A DNA stretch of 64,000 nt from an uncultured Steroidobacter sp. (lineage in GTDB: Bacteria > Pseudomonadota > Gammaproteobacteria > Steroidobacterales > Steroidobacteraceae). The notes below the pieces were generated by a model. It was not told where the DNA came from and did no database searches. It saw only the letters and a list, made by a program, of their open reading frames with translations. Numbering within the stretch: position 1 is the first letter of the stretch; each line of letters starts with the position of its first letter. The position numbers and the translations under genes were made by a program. The stretch spans positions 124,001 to 188,000 of the forward strand of contig CALLKK010000012.1 in assembly GCA_938008435.1 (NCBI GenBank), in the 5' to 3' direction. Below, in pieces: positions 8,848-18,143 of the stretch.

Positions 8848-8933
8848 GCGCCGCGCGCGCCCGTCCGTGCGTGTCGACCGGGCAGGCGCGCGCCAGTACA
8901 CTGCATCATTCATTACCCGCCAGGTGAGCGTCC

Positions 8934-10349
8934 ATGTCCCAGCATCCCATTCATGTCAATTTTCCGGGCCGACTGCTCATGATCGGGTTCGGCAGCATCG
9001 GTCAGGGCGTGTTGCCGCTCATCCTGCGGCACATCGGCATCGCTCGCGAGCGCATCACGATCCTCACCGCCGAGGAAACCGGGCGCGAGGTCGCGCACGA
9101 GTACGGCATCAAGTTCGTCGTCGAGACGCTGACGCGCGAGAACTATCGGCGCGTGCTCGAGCCGCTCATCGGGCGCGGCGATTTCCTCTTGAACCTGTCG
9201 GTCGACGTTTCGAGCGTCGCGCTCATGGAGCTCGCGCACGAGAAGGGCGCGCTGTATCTCGACACCTGCATCGAACCTTGGCCGGGCGGCTACATCGATC
9301 CGTCGGTGCCGCCGTCGCTGCGCACCAACTATGCGTTGCGCGAAGAGGCGCTCGCGCTACGCGAGCGCTTGAAGAACGGGCCGACGGCCGTCATTACGCA
9401 TGGCGCGAACCCCGGCCTCGTCTCGCACTTCGTCAAACAAGCCTTGCTCAACATCGCCAACGACACGGGCGTGCAGACGTCGGAGCCGCGCACGCGGGAA
9501 GAGTGGGCTGCGCTCGCGCAGCGGCTCGGCATCAAGGCGATCCATATCGCCGAACGCGATACGCAGGTGGCCAACGTGCCCAAGCGCGTCAACGAATTCG
9601 TGAACACCTGGTCGGTGGACGGATTTGTGGGCGAGGGCTCGCAGCCCTCGGAGCTCGGCTGGGGTACGCACGAGAAGGCGTTGCCGCCGCAAGGACGTCG
9701 GCATGAGTTCGGGCGTCAGAGCGCGATTTATCTCATGCAGCCGGGGGCGGCGACGCGCGTGCGTACCTGGACGCCGCAAGCCGGAACCTTCCACGGCTTT
9801 CTGATTACGCACGGCGAGTCGATCTCGATTTCTGATTATTTGACGCTGCGCCAAGGCGATGCGGTGGTGTATCGGCCGACCGTGCACTATGCCTATCACC
9901 CCTGCGACGATGCCGTGCTCTCCGTACACGAGTACGCCGGACGCAACTGGCGCATGCAGGACAGCAAACGCATCCTCAACGAGGAAATCATCGACGGCAT
10001 CGACGAGCTCGGCGTGCTGCTCGCCGGTCACGAGAAGAACGCCTATTGGTACGGCTCGCAGCTCTCGATCCACGAGGCGCGCGCGCTTGCGCCGCACAAC
10101 ACTGCGACGAGCTTGCAGGTATGCATCGCAGTGCTGTCGGGCATGGTGTGGGCCATCGAGAATCCCGAAGCGGGCATCGTCGAGCCGGAGGAGATGGACT
10201 TTCGCCGCAACCTCGAAATCTGCATGCCGTACTTGGGCCCCGTGGTCGGCGCATACACGGGTTGGAATCCGCTCGTCGATCGCGAGCGGCTGTTCCCGGA
10301 GGAGCTCGACAAGAGCGATCCGTGGCAGTTCAAGAACGTGATCGTGTGA
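8934..10349 (+). CDS. hss: Homospermidine synthase
   Basis: Makes homospermidine from two putrescine units (or putrescine and spermidine) with NAD as a catalytic hydride carrier. The protein has 471 aa, normal for the bacterial enzyme. The Rossmann glycine motif GFGSIGQG is at residues 18-25, and the family-typical THGANPGLVSHF and LDTCIEPWPGGY segments follow. It resembles the saccharopine-reductase fold. Its nearness to speA suggests that agmatine-derived putrescine feeds it, giving a homospermidine-based polyamine pool. It starts about 86 bases after the GST gene on the same strand. Confidence 0.92.
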   Translation: MSQHPIHVNFPGRLLMIGFGSIGQGVLPLILRHIGIARERITILTAEETGREVAHEYGIKFVVETLTRENYRRVLEPLIGRGDFLLNLSVDVSSVALMELAHEKGALYLDTCIEPWPGGYIDPSVPPSLRTNYALREEALALRERLKNGPTAVITHGANPGLVSHFVKQALLNIANDTGVQTSEPRTREEWAALAQRLGIKAIHIAERDTQVANVPKRVNEFVNTWSVDGFVGEGSQPSELGWGTHEKALPPQGRRHEFGRQSAIYLMQPGAATRVRTWTPQAGTFHGFLITHGESISISDYLTLRQGDAVVYRPTVHYAYHPCDDAVLSVHEYAGRNWRMQDSKRILNEEIIDGIDELGVLLAGHEKNAYWYGSQLSIHEARALAPHNTATSLQVCIAVLSGMVWAIENPEAGIVEPEEMDFRRNLEICMPYLGPVVGAYTGWNPLVDRERLFPEELDKSDPWQFKNVIV

Positions 10350-10477
10350 GTGCCGCCGACGATCGGTCGTTGACGGCTACGCGCTACGGCCTCGCGCGCT
10401 GATGAGGCGATCGGAAGGCGTTACGCGACTCTGCGCGACGGGCGTCGGGCCACGGCGCGCTCGCGTTTCGTCGCGCG

Positions 10478-10996
10478 TCACTGCGACACCGTGTCGCTCG
10501 GCTCCTCGTACCTGATGCCGATCACGAAGTACGTCTTGGTGCCGCCGGGCACTTCGACGGTGACCTCATCGTCGAGCGTCTTGCGCAGCAGCGCGCGGCC
10601 GAGCGGCGAGTCCATGCTGATGTAGCCGCGCGAGGCGTCGAACTCGTCGGGGCCCACGATGCGGTATTCGACCTGGTTGCCGTTGTCGTCCTCGAGCGTC
10701 ACCCATGCGCCGAAGAAGATACGGCTCGGATCCGACGGCGGCTTGTCGACGATGACCATGCCGTCGAGGCGCTGGCGCAGGAAGCGCACGCGCCGATCGA
10801 TCTCGCGCAGCTGACGTTTGCCGTAAATGTACTCCGCGTTCTCGGAGCGATCGCCCTGGGCGGCGGCCTCTTGCACCGCTTGCGTCACCTGCGGGCGCAG
10901 CACGCGCCAGAGATAGTCGAGCTCGCTCTTCAGGCGCTGTGCGCCTTCCGGCGTAATGAACTTGGAACCCTTCGGCTGCGGCGGTCGATAACGCAT
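10478..10996 (-). CDS. greB: Transcription elongation factor GreB
   Basis: A 172-aa Gre factor that stimulates RNA cleavage by backtracked RNA polymerase. The N-terminal coiled coil (about residues 12-80) carries the acidic tip region GDRSENAEYIYGKR, whose D and E residues coordinate the second metal in the polymerase active site. The C-terminal FKBP-like domain includes FGAWVTLEDDNG and SPLGRALL. The YIYGKR form of the tip and the longer basic N-terminus favour GreB over GreA. It diverges from the small gene at 11118. Confidence 0.93.
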   Translation of the reverse strand: MRYRPPQPKGSKFITPEGAQRLKSELDYLWRVLRPQVTQAVQEAAAQGDRSENAEYIYGKRQLREIDRRVRFLRQRLDGMVIVDKPPSDPSRIFFGAWVTLEDDNGNQVEYRIVGPDEFDASRGYISMDSPLGRALLRKTLDDEVTVEVPGGTKTYFVIGIRYEEPSDTVSQ

Positions 10997-11117
10997 TTCT
11001 CGTTCGTGATCCGAATCGCCAATGGCCCGTCAGGCAAGACCTGAACTCGCGGGCGCGCCGAGAAATTGTGGAATCTTTCACGGTACGCTCGCCGCGCGCT
11101 CACTAGTCTGCGCACCC

Positions 11118-11312
11118 ATGGGCGTCAAGTACTACACGCATTTTCTACTGCAAGAGCGCTCGCCCAAGGGGCTGAGCGAGTTCCGCGGCGTAGTCGAAGT
11201 CAACCGAGTACTGCCGCGCGGCGACCTCAAGGAGGCCGCCTCGATTCTTGCGAAGAATTTCGAATGTGACACGAAGGATATCAAGGTCCTTCAGTGGTCG
11301 AGACTGCACTGA
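11118..11312 (+). CDS. Small conserved protein of unknown function, 64 aa
   Basis: A 64-residue soluble protein beginning MGVKYYTHFLLQER and ending LQWSRLH. It has no signal peptide or known motif. Its short beta-rich beginning and single helix suggest a compact fold. The ATG at 11118 is chosen because upstream in-frame starts add an unlikely proline- and arginine-rich extension. It is transcribed alone, divergent from greB, and is followed 60 bases later by a good intrinsic terminator, which supports it as a real gene. Confidence 0.65.
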   Translation: MGVKYYTHFLLQERSPKGLSEFRGVVEVNRVLPRGDLKEAASILAKNFECDTKDIKVLQWSRLH

Positions 11313-11371
11313 CGAAGCTTGAGGAAGGTCCCCTAGCGGGCTTTACTACCCTTCAGAAGTCCGCTTCTCTG

Positions 11372-11399
11372 CCCCGGGTCGAAAGCTCGGGGTTTTTTT
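11372..11399 (+). terminator. Intrinsic terminator
   Basis: CCCCG at 11372-11376 pairs with CGGGG at 11388-11392, extended inward by G-U and G-C pairs around a CGAAA loop. Seven T residues follow at 11393-11399. It ends the transcript of the small gene at 11118-11312. Confidence 0.85.
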
Positions 11400-11595
11400 G
11401 CCTGCACGGAGCTCCGCCTTCTCTCCGCGGTTCGTTCTGCCGCGACTCCGACGGGAACTTCCCGTCGTCCTCCAAGTCCGATCCTCCCATCGTTGTCTCC
11501 GCGTACCTGCGGGCCGTGTGCGGCAACCGCGATGGCGGGTCGCCACGTCCAAGCGGATACTCCACCTGTCAGTCGTTTTCAGGACGCGTCTTCTT

Positions 11596-13635
11596 ATGAA
11601 ACTCGCTCCCTTTCTCGCCTTGTTGGGTTGCGCCGCTCTGGCTGCAGGCTGCGCGCGCACGGACCAAGCGCCGCAGACGCTTTCATCCGGCGTCCTGCGC
11701 GAGCACATGGACACCTCCGTGCGGCCGCAGGACGATTTCTATCGGTTCGTGAACGGCCGCTGGCTCGCCGAGACCGAGATTCCGGCCGACCGTTCGAACT
11801 ACGGCACGTTCTCTCGTCTGCAGGAAGCGGCCGAGGAGAACGTGCGCAACATTCTGGAAGAAGCCGCACGGGCGAATGCGCCGCACGGCAGCGACCTGCA
11901 AAAGGTCGGCGACTTCTATGCGAGCTTCATGGACGAGGCGGCCGTCGAAGCAGCGGGGCTCGCGCCGATCGAGCCGGAGCTGGCGCGCATCGAGCAGCTC
12001 GCCACGCGCAAGCAGCTCGCCGAATACATCGGTCACGCGCAGCGGATGGGTGTTGCCCATCCGTTCGTCTTGTTCGTCGGCATCGACGACAAGCAGTCGA
12101 CGCAATACATCGCGAATCTGTACCAGACCGGGCTCGGCATGCCGGATCGCGACTATTACCTCTCCGACGATCCGAGCTTGAAGAACGTGCGCGAGAAGTA
12201 TGGCGAGTACATCGCCGAGCTGCTCGCGCTCGCGGGCACGCCGAAGGCGGAGCAGGCCGCACAGAAAATCCTCGCGCTCGAGACGAAGCTCGCGCGGGCG
12301 CACTGGACGCAGGTCGAAAATCGCGACGCCGAGAAGACGTACAACCGTTACGACCTTGCCGGCTTGAAAAAGCTCGCGCCGGCATTCGATTGGGAAGCAT
12401 TCTTCGCGGGCGCGCAGGTGCCGCTCGAGAAGGTGCAGGCGGTCGTCGTCAATCAGCCGAGCTACCTGGCGGCGTTCGGCGAGCAGATCGCGAGCGTGCC
12501 GATGGAAGATTGGCGCGCCTACTTCCGCTTCCGTCTGCTCGATACTTATGCACCGGATCTGCCGGCGCAGTTCGTCACGCGGCACTTCGAGTTCCATGGC
12601 CGGACCGTCTCCGGCATTCCCGAGCTGAAACCGCGCTGGAAGCGCGGCGTCGATACGCTCGAGCAGGCGCTCGGCGATCTCGTCGGCAAGCTGTACGTCG
12701 AGCGTCATTTCAGCGAAGAAGCCAAGCTACGCATGGACGCGCTCGTCGCGAACCTCAAGAAGGCCTTCTACGAAGGCATCGAAGAGCTCGAGTGGATGAC
12801 GCCAGAGACGAAGCAGAAGGCGCACTCGAAGCTCGCCAAGTTCGTCGCGAAGATCGGTTTCCCGGAGAAATGGCGCGATTGGTCGGCGCTCGATGTGCGC
12901 CGTGACGATCTCATCGGCAATGAGATGCGTGCAGCCGCCGTCATTTTCGATCGCGACATCGCCAAGCTCGGCGGACCGATCGACAAGACCGAGTGGCTGA
13001 TGACGCCGCAGACGGTGAACGCCTATTACTATCCGCCGGCCAACGAGATCGTCTTCCCGGCAGCGATCCTCCAGCCTCCGTTCTTCGACGTCGCGGCCGA
13101 CGATGCGGTCAATTACGGCGCCATCGGCGGCGTGATCGGACACGAGATCAGCCACGGCTTCGACGATCAGGGGCGGCGCTACGACGGCGACGGCAACTTG
13201 AACGATTGGTGGACGCCCGCCGACAACGAAGAGTTCACGCGGCGCGCGAAGCTCCTCGGTGCGCAATACGCCGCGTTGAGCCCGTTGCCCGGGCTCAACG
13301 TGAACCCGGATCTCACCATGGGCGAGAACATCGCGGATCTGGCCGGCCTTGCGATGGCCTATCGCGCGTACAAGCTGTCGCTGAACGGCAAGGAGGCGCC
13401 GGTGATCGACGGGGTCACCGGCGATCAGCGCTTCTTCATCGGTTGGGCGCAGGGTTGGGCGCGCAAGTATCGCGAAGACGAGCTGCGCAAGCGCCTGCTG
13501 ACCGATCCGCACAGCCCGAGCGAGTACCGCACCAATGCCGTCGTGATGAACATCGATGCCTTCCATGAGGCGTTCGGCACGCAGCCCGGCGACAAGATGT
13601 ACCGGGCGCCGCAGGAACGGGTGCGGATCTGGTGA
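11596..13635 (+). CDS. M13-family (neprilysin/PepO-like) metallopeptidase lipoprotein
   Basis: A 679-aa zinc endopeptidase probably anchored in the envelope. The signal peptide ends in the lipobox ALAAGC. The conserved M13 features are all present: NAYYYPP near residue 475 binding substrate backbone, the zinc motif HEISH at 516-520, the third ligand glutamate in ENIAD at 577-581, and a C-terminal CxxW-less end in QERVRIW. It should degrade short peptides in the periplasm. The ATG at 11596 is chosen because it gives a proper signal peptide; the open frame continues upstream through the terminator and is not coding there. Confidence 0.93.
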   Translation: MKLAPFLALLGCAALAAGCARTDQAPQTLSSGVLREHMDTSVRPQDDFYRFVNGRWLAETEIPADRSNYGTFSRLQEAAEENVRNILEEAARANAPHGSDLQKVGDFYASFMDEAAVEAAGLAPIEPELARIEQLATRKQLAEYIGHAQRMGVAHPFVLFVGIDDKQSTQYIANLYQTGLGMPDRDYYLSDDPSLKNVREKYGEYIAELLALAGTPKAEQAAQKILALETKLARAHWTQVENRDAEKTYNRYDLAGLKKLAPAFDWEAFFAGAQVPLEKVQAVVVNQPSYLAAFGEQIASVPMEDWRAYFRFRLLDTYAPDLPAQFVTRHFEFHGRTVSGIPELKPRWKRGVDTLEQALGDLVGKLYVERHFSEEAKLRMDALVANLKKAFYEGIEELEWMTPETKQKAHSKLAKFVAKIGFPEKWRDWSALDVRRDDLIGNEMRAAAVIFDRDIAKLGGPIDKTEWLMTPQTVNAYYYPPANEIVFPAAILQPPFFDVAADDAVNYGAIGGVIGHEISHGFDDQGRRYDGDGNLNDWWTPADNEEFTRRAKLLGAQYAALSPLPGLNVNPDLTMGENIADLAGLAMAYRAYKLSLNGKEAPVIDGVTGDQRFFIGWAQGWARKYREDELRKRLLTDPHSPSEYRTNAVVMNIDAFHEAFGTQPGDKMYRAPQERVRIW

Positions 13636-13765
13636 GCGAGAACTGGGCGAGGGCAGCGGGCGACGGACCGCCCTTGCCGGAGGAACTCTGACCCTCGTTC
13701 AGTAATTCCGCCCTCGCCGGTCGGCGATAGTAGACTTGCGAGACCAAAACAGAAGGGAACTCCCC

Positions 13766-14395
13766 ATGTACGCTTTGCGTGTTCTTGCGCTTGTGTTCTG
13801 TAGCGCTCTGTTCGGCGGCTGTGGCTACAACACGCTGCAGCAGCAGGACGAGCAGGTAAAGGCTGCGTGGGCCGAAGTGCTGAATCAGTATCAGCGCCGC
13901 GCCGATCTCGTGCCGAACCTCGTCAACACCGTCAAAGGCGCGGTGGCGGCCGAGAAGGACATTCTCGACAGCGTCGTCGAGGCCCGCGCGCGTGCGACCT
14001 CGATCCAGGCGACGCCGGAGCTCATCGAGAATCCGCAGGCGTTCAAACAATGGCAGCAGGCGCAGGGCGAGCTGAGCTCGGCGCTGTCGCGGCTGATGGT
14101 CGTGGTCGAGCGCTATCCCGATCTCAAGTCGATCTCGGGGTTCAACGATCTGCAGGCGCAGCTCGAGGGCACCGAGAACCGCATCGCCGTGGCTCGCAAG
14201 CGCTATATCGAAGCGGTGCAGAACTACAACATCACCGTGCGATCGTTTCCGACGAATCTGACGGCGAAGCTGTTCGGCCATCATGAGAAGCAGAACTTCA
14301 CCGTCGAGAACGAGGCGGAGATTTCGCGGCCGCCTGCGGTGGATTTCACGGGCACGACCCCACAGCTGTCGCCGCCTCCCGAAAACGCCGGTTAG
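13766..14395 (+). CDS. LemA family protein
   Basis: A 209-aa envelope protein of the LemA family. The N-terminal hydrophobic segment ends in FGGCG, which may be a lipobox. The conserved LemA core with WAEVLNQYQRRADLVPNLV and NDLQAQLEGTENRI follows, and the C-terminus is a proline-rich tail. The molecular role of LemA proteins is not established; they regularly occur with TPM-domain proteins, as here. The ATG at 13766 has an AGAAGGGAA ribosome-binding sequence. It is the first gene of a three-gene unit with the two TPM genes. Confidence 0.9.
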   Translation: MYALRVLALVFCSALFGGCGYNTLQQQDEQVKAAWAEVLNQYQRRADLVPNLVNTVKGAVAAEKDILDSVVEARARATSIQATPELIENPQAFKQWQQAQGELSSALSRLMVVVERYPDLKSISGFNDLQAQLEGTENRIAVARKRYIEAVQNYNITVRSFPTNLTAKLFGHHEKQNFTVENEAEISRPPAVDFTGTTPQLSPPPENAG

Positions 14396-14410
14396 TCGCT
14401 CGCTTTGCGT

Positions 14411-15298
14411 GTGACGCTGACAAGACTCTGGCTTGGCGGCGGCGTGGCGCTGCTGCTTGCATGCTTTGCCGCGTTCGCGCAGGTGGCGGTGCCGCAGCTG
14501 CGCTCGCCCGTCACCGATCTGACGCAGACGTTGACGGCAGAGCAAGCGAACGCGCTCGAGCTCAGGCTGCGCGAGTTCGAGAAGCGCAAAGGCAGTCAGA
14601 TCGCCATCCTGCTCGTGCCGACGACGCAGCCCGAGACCATCGAGGAATATGCGATTCGCGTCGCCGAGGCCTGGCAGCTCGGTCGGCGCGGCGTCGATGA
14701 CGGCGTGCTCCTGCTCGTCGCCAAGGACGATCGCGCCGTGCGAATCGAGGTCGGCTACGGGCTCGAAGGCGCCTTGACCGACGTGATCGCCAATCGCATC
14801 ACCGATCAGGTGATCGTGCCGCATTTCCGCCAGGGCGATTTCTTCGGCGGCTTGTCGGCGGCGCTCGATCGCATCATCGCGGTCATCGAGGGCGAGCCGT
14901 TGCCCGAGCCCGCGCGGCGCGAAGCGCGGTCCGCACAAGGGCTGATGTCGCTGCTGCCTCTCTTGTTCATGTTCGCCATCATCGCCGGCGGCGTGCTGCG
15001 CAGCGTGTTCGGCACGTTCGGCGGCGCTGCGGTCAGCGCGGGCGTCGTCGGCGGGCTCGTCTGGTTGTTCACGCGGGTGCTGCCCATGGCCATCGTGGCA
15101 GCGCTTCTCATGTTCCTGTTCGGCTTGTTCGGCGGAGGCGGCGGTCGCGGCCGCAGCTGGTCGAGTCGCGGCGGTTGGGGCAGCGGCTGGGGCGGGGGCT
15201 TCGGCGGCGGCAGTTGGGGCGGAGGCGGCTTCGGCGGAGGAGGCTGGAGCGGCGGTGGCGGAGGCTTCGGCGGGGGCGGCGCGTCCGGGCGCTGGTAG
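14411..15298 (+). CDS. TPM-domain membrane protein (YgcG family)
   Basis: A protein of about 295 aa with a signal peptide, a TPM domain (roughly residues 35-160, including IEVGYGLEGALTD), one or two membrane helices near 180-235, and a glycine/serine/tryptophan-rich tail. This layout is that of YgcG/YkvM-type proteins found with LemA. The TPM domain has been described as a phosphatase-like or binding module, and its role here is unknown. The start is uncertain: GTG at 14411 or TTG at 14405, neither with a clear ribosome-binding site, 15 or 9 bases after lemA. The tail repeats are GGGGFGG-like and account for the low-complexity DNA at 15130-15295. Confidence 0.85.
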   Translation: MTLTRLWLGGGVALLLACFAAFAQVAVPQLRSPVTDLTQTLTAEQANALELRLREFEKRKGSQIAILLVPTTQPETIEEYAIRVAEAWQLGRRGVDDGVLLLVAKDDRAVRIEVGYGLEGALTDVIANRITDQVIVPHFRQGDFFGGLSAALDRIIAVIEGEPLPEPARREARSAQGLMSLLPLLFMFAIIAGGVLRSVFGTFGGAAVSAGVVGGLVWLFTRVLPMAIVAALLMFLFGLFGGGGGRGRSWSSRGGWGSGWGGGFGGGSWGGGGFGGGGWSGGGGGFGGGGASGRW

Positions 15299-15302
15299 TC
15301 GC

Positions 15303-15794
15303 ATGTCCTTCAAGCGTGTGTGGCGTCATTTGATCTCGACGGATCTTGCGCTCAAGCGTCACTTCGACGCAGCGGCGCTAACGGCGATCGAGCGCGCCAT
15401 CGCGCAAAGCGAGGCGCGCCATGGCGGCGAGATTCGCGTGGCGATCGAGGGGCATTTGAGCACGCTCGAGGTGCTCAAGGACATAACGCCGCGCGCGCGA
15501 GCGCTGCAAGCTTTCGGCGAGCTGGGCGTGTGGGACACCGAAGCGAACAACGGTGTGCTGATCTACGTGCTCTGGGCCGACCACGACGTCGAGATCGTCG
15601 CCGACCGCGGCTTCAACGGTCGCGTCACGCCGGCCGAGTGGGAAGAGGTGTGTCGCGCGATGGAGCGCTTGTTCGCGCAGCGCAAACCGGTCGAAGCCGT
15701 GCTCACCGGCATCGAGCAAGTGGGCACGCTCATCGCCAAGCACTATCCGCTTGTCGATCGCAACGAGCTCTCGAATCGTCCTGTGCTCCTCTGA
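15303..15794 (+). CDS. Second TPM-domain protein, cytoplasmic form
   Basis: A 163-aa protein with a TPM domain but no signal peptide or glycine-rich tail. Conserved TPM positions are visible in GEIRVAIEG, VLIYVLWADHDVEIVADRGF and the following helices. It begins 4 bases after the end of the previous TPM gene, so the two are probably cotranslated. A pair of one membrane-bound and one soluble TPM protein next to LemA is a recurring arrangement in Proteobacteria; the function is not known. Confidence 0.85.
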   Translation: MSFKRVWRHLISTDLALKRHFDAAALTAIERAIAQSEARHGGEIRVAIEGHLSTLEVLKDITPRARALQAFGELGVWDTEANNGVLIYVLWADHDVEIVADRGFNGRVTPAEWEEVCRAMERLFAQRKPVEAVLTGIEQVGTLIAKHYPLVDRNELSNRPVLL

Positions 15795-15877
15795 GCGGCG
15801 GCCGCGCGCTGTCGTCGTTCCGCAACGCAGGGGCTGCTGCGGATGCCTCGCAGCGTCAATGAGGTCATAATGCCCGC

Positions 15878-17113
15878 ATGACTGCCTTACTCAAGCGATT
15901 CGTTCTGCTCGCCGGCGCCGCAACGCTCGCGGGATGTCAGCTCCTTCAACCCCAGGTGCAAGAGGAACCCGAGGCGCCGCCTGCGCCGCCGCCGATCGAG
16001 GCGCCGCTCGCGACGTACGAGTTCGAGTTCGATCCGCAAAACGACCACGTGATCGGCACGCTGCAAGTCACGCATGCGCGCGCCGAGGACACGCTCTCGG
16101 ACATCGCGCGGCGTTTCAATCTTGGCTACGAAGAAATCGTGCGCGCCAACCCGGGCGTCGATCCATGGCTGCCGGGCGAAGGTCGCGAAATCGTGCTGCC
16201 GACGCAGTTCGTGCTGCCGAACGCGCCGCGCGAAGGCATCGTGATCAACCTGGCGCAGCTGCGCGCGTACTACTTCCCGAAAGCGAAGGAAGGCGAGCCG
16301 CGCAAGGTCATCACGCATCCGATCGGCATCGGCAAGGTCGGTTGGGCGACGCCGGAAGGTACCACCAAGGTGACGGCGAAGGCCAAGAATCCCACTTGGT
16401 ATCCGCCGGCGTCGGTACGCAAGGAGCATGCGGAGGCGGGCGATCCGCTGCCCGCGAAAGTCCCGCCTGGTCCCGACAATCCGCTCGGCGCGCACATGAT
16501 GAAGCTTGGCTGGCCGAGCTATCTCATGCACGGCACGAACAAGCCGTACGGCGTCGGCATGCGCTCGAGCCACGGCTGTGTGCGCTTTTATCCCGAGGAC
16601 ATCGCGCGCCTGTACGACATGGTGCCGATCGGCACCAAGGTGACCGTCGTCAATCAACCGTTCGTGTTCGGCTGGCAGGACGGTGCGCTCTACGTGCAGG
16701 CCTTCCCGGTGCTCGAAGACGACGAGCGGCAGCACCCGACGGCGGCCGAAGCGCTGCTCAACGCCGCGATCTCCGACGAGATGTGGCAGATCGTCAAGGA
16801 GCATCAAGCCGTCATTGATCTCGAGCTCGTCAACGAGCTCGTGAACAGCCCGCGCGGCATCGTCGTGCCTGTGTCGCGTCCGGACATGTCGCTCGAGAAG
16901 CTGCTCGCTGCTGCGCGCCACGTCGAGAACGCGCTGCCCGAGAACGCCACGTGGGACGGCAACGAAAAGACGTACTTCACCGCAGAAGAGTTCGAAGCGG
17001 CCGCGCGCGCTCGACGGCAGCGTGCACAGTCGACGAGCACCTCCGCTGCGGAGCCGGCGAAAAAGAACGTTGCAAGCTCGGAGCACAAGGCGGCGAGCGG
17101 CGGCGCGCTCTAA
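15878..17113 (+). CDS. LysM and L,D-transpeptidase (YkuD) domain lipoprotein
   Basis: A 411-aa periplasmic enzyme that forms 3-3 peptidoglycan cross-links or attaches proteins to peptidoglycan. The signal peptide ends in the lipobox LAGC (Cys20). A LysM domain lies at about residues 65-108 (EDTLSDIARRFNLGYEEI). The YkuD domain follows, with the catalytic pair H232 and C234 in SSHGCVRF and the upstream HGTN histidine. The C-terminal 100 residues are helical and end in an alanine/serine-rich tail. This is the ErfK/YbiS layout with a longer tail. Confidence 0.92.
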   Translation: MTALLKRFVLLAGAATLAGCQLLQPQVQEEPEAPPAPPPIEAPLATYEFEFDPQNDHVIGTLQVTHARAEDTLSDIARRFNLGYEEIVRANPGVDPWLPGEGREIVLPTQFVLPNAPREGIVINLAQLRAYYFPKAKEGEPRKVITHPIGIGKVGWATPEGTTKVTAKAKNPTWYPPASVRKEHAEAGDPLPAKVPPGPDNPLGAHMMKLGWPSYLMHGTNKPYGVGMRSSHGCVRFYPEDIARLYDMVPIGTKVTVVNQPFVFGWQDGALYVQAFPVLEDDERQHPTAAEALLNAAISDEMWQIVKEHQAVIDLELVNELVNSPRGIVVPVSRPDMSLEKLLAAARHVENALPENATWDGNEKTYFTAEEFEAAARARRQRAQSTSTSAAEPAKKNVASSEHKAASGGAL

Positions 17114-17158
17114 AGGCGCTTGGGTCGCATCTCGTTGAAGTCTTGAGAGGAACGGCAC

Positions 17159-18013
17159 ATGCGCTGGCAAGGTCGACGGGCGAGCTCTAACGTCGAAGAC
17201 AGACGCGGCGTTCGCATGCGCGGCGTCGGCGGCGGCATCGGCATCGGCACGATCGTGCTGGCGCTGGTTGCCATTTACTTCGGGCAAGATCCCTCGATCG
17301 TCTTGCAGAGCGTGCAGCCGAGCGGCCAGCAAGTCGAGAACGTTCCGTACGAAGAGAGCGGCGAGGAAGCCGAGCTGCGCGAATTCGTCGCCGTGGTGCT
17401 CGGCGATACCGAAGAGACCTGGCATGCCATCTTCGCGCGCGCCGGCGCGGCGTACGAAGAGCCCAGGCTCGTGCTGTTCTCGGGCGCGGTGGAATCGGCT
17501 TGCGGGTTCGCGCAGTCGGCGGTCGGTCCGTTCTATTGTCCCGGCGATCGACGCGTCTACATCGATCTGTCCTTCTACCACGATCTGCAGAATCGTTTCG
17601 GCGCACCGGGCGATGCCGCGCAGGCCTATGTGATCGCGCACGAGGTCGGTCATCACGTGCAAACGCTGCTCGGCATCTCGCAGAAGACGGCGGCGGCGCG
17701 CCAGCGCCTGAGCGAAGTGGAAGCCAATGCGCTGTCGGTGCGCCAAGAGCTGCAGGCCGATTGCTTCGCCGGCATCTGGGCGCATTACGCGGATCGGTCG
17801 CGGCAGATGTTCGAGGCGGGCGATCTCGAAGAGGCGCTCAACGCGGCGAGCGCGATCGGCGATGACCGTTTGCAGCAGCAGTCGCGCGGCTACGTTGCGC
17901 CGGAATCGTTCACGCACGGCAGCTCCGCGCAGCGCGTGCGCTGGTTCCGCATCGGTTACGAAAGCGGCGACGTCAATCGCTGCGACACCTTCGCGCAGAA
18001 CGTCCAGCTGTAA
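17159..18013 (+). CDS. Neutral zinc metallopeptidase, YpfJ family
   Basis: A 284-aa protein with an N-terminal membrane anchor at about residues 24-42 followed by a periplasmic peptidase domain. The zinc motif is HEVGHH at 161-166 within YVIAHEVGHHVQ, and the distal ELQADCFAGIW segment supplies the third ligand and a conserved cysteine. These features are diagnostic of the YpfJ/zinc-metallopeptidase family. Its substrate is unknown. A GAGAGG ribosome-binding site precedes the ATG at 17159. It follows the L,D-transpeptidase by 45 bases and may share its transcript. Confidence 0.92.
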   Translation: MRWQGRRASSNVEDRRGVRMRGVGGGIGIGTIVLALVAIYFGQDPSIVLQSVQPSGQQVENVPYEESGEEAELREFVAVVLGDTEETWHAIFARAGAAYEEPRLVLFSGAVESACGFAQSAVGPFYCPGDRRVYIDLSFYHDLQNRFGAPGDAAQAYVIAHEVGHHVQTLLGISQKTAAARQRLSEVEANALSVRQELQADCFAGIWAHYADRSRQMFEAGDLEEALNAASAIGDDRLQQQSRGYVAPESFTHGSSAQRVRWFRIGYESGDVNRCDTFAQNVQL

Positions 18014-18143
18014 CGTCCGTGCGATCGGGTGAGCGTGGCCGCGCTTTGCTCGGTCGGATCAAGCGGTTGCGTTTCATTCCTCTCTCGTCACTGCCGCGCT
18101 TCCGTGCTACCTTTGTCTCACAACAACGACAAGGGGACTAAAG

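Noticed and set aside
15130..15295. Low-complexity GGCGG repeats that look like a tandem array
   Set aside because: They encode the glycine-rich tail of the TPM-domain protein and are in frame with it.
13436..17917. Two long minus-strand open frames opposite the M13, TPM, transpeptidase and YpfJ genes
   Set aside because: Both are explained by the plus-strand genes, which have complete catalytic motifs.
18040..18056. A sigma-54 promoter before the sheath-like gene
   Set aside because: The GG and GC elements are one base too close for the -24/-12 consensus.
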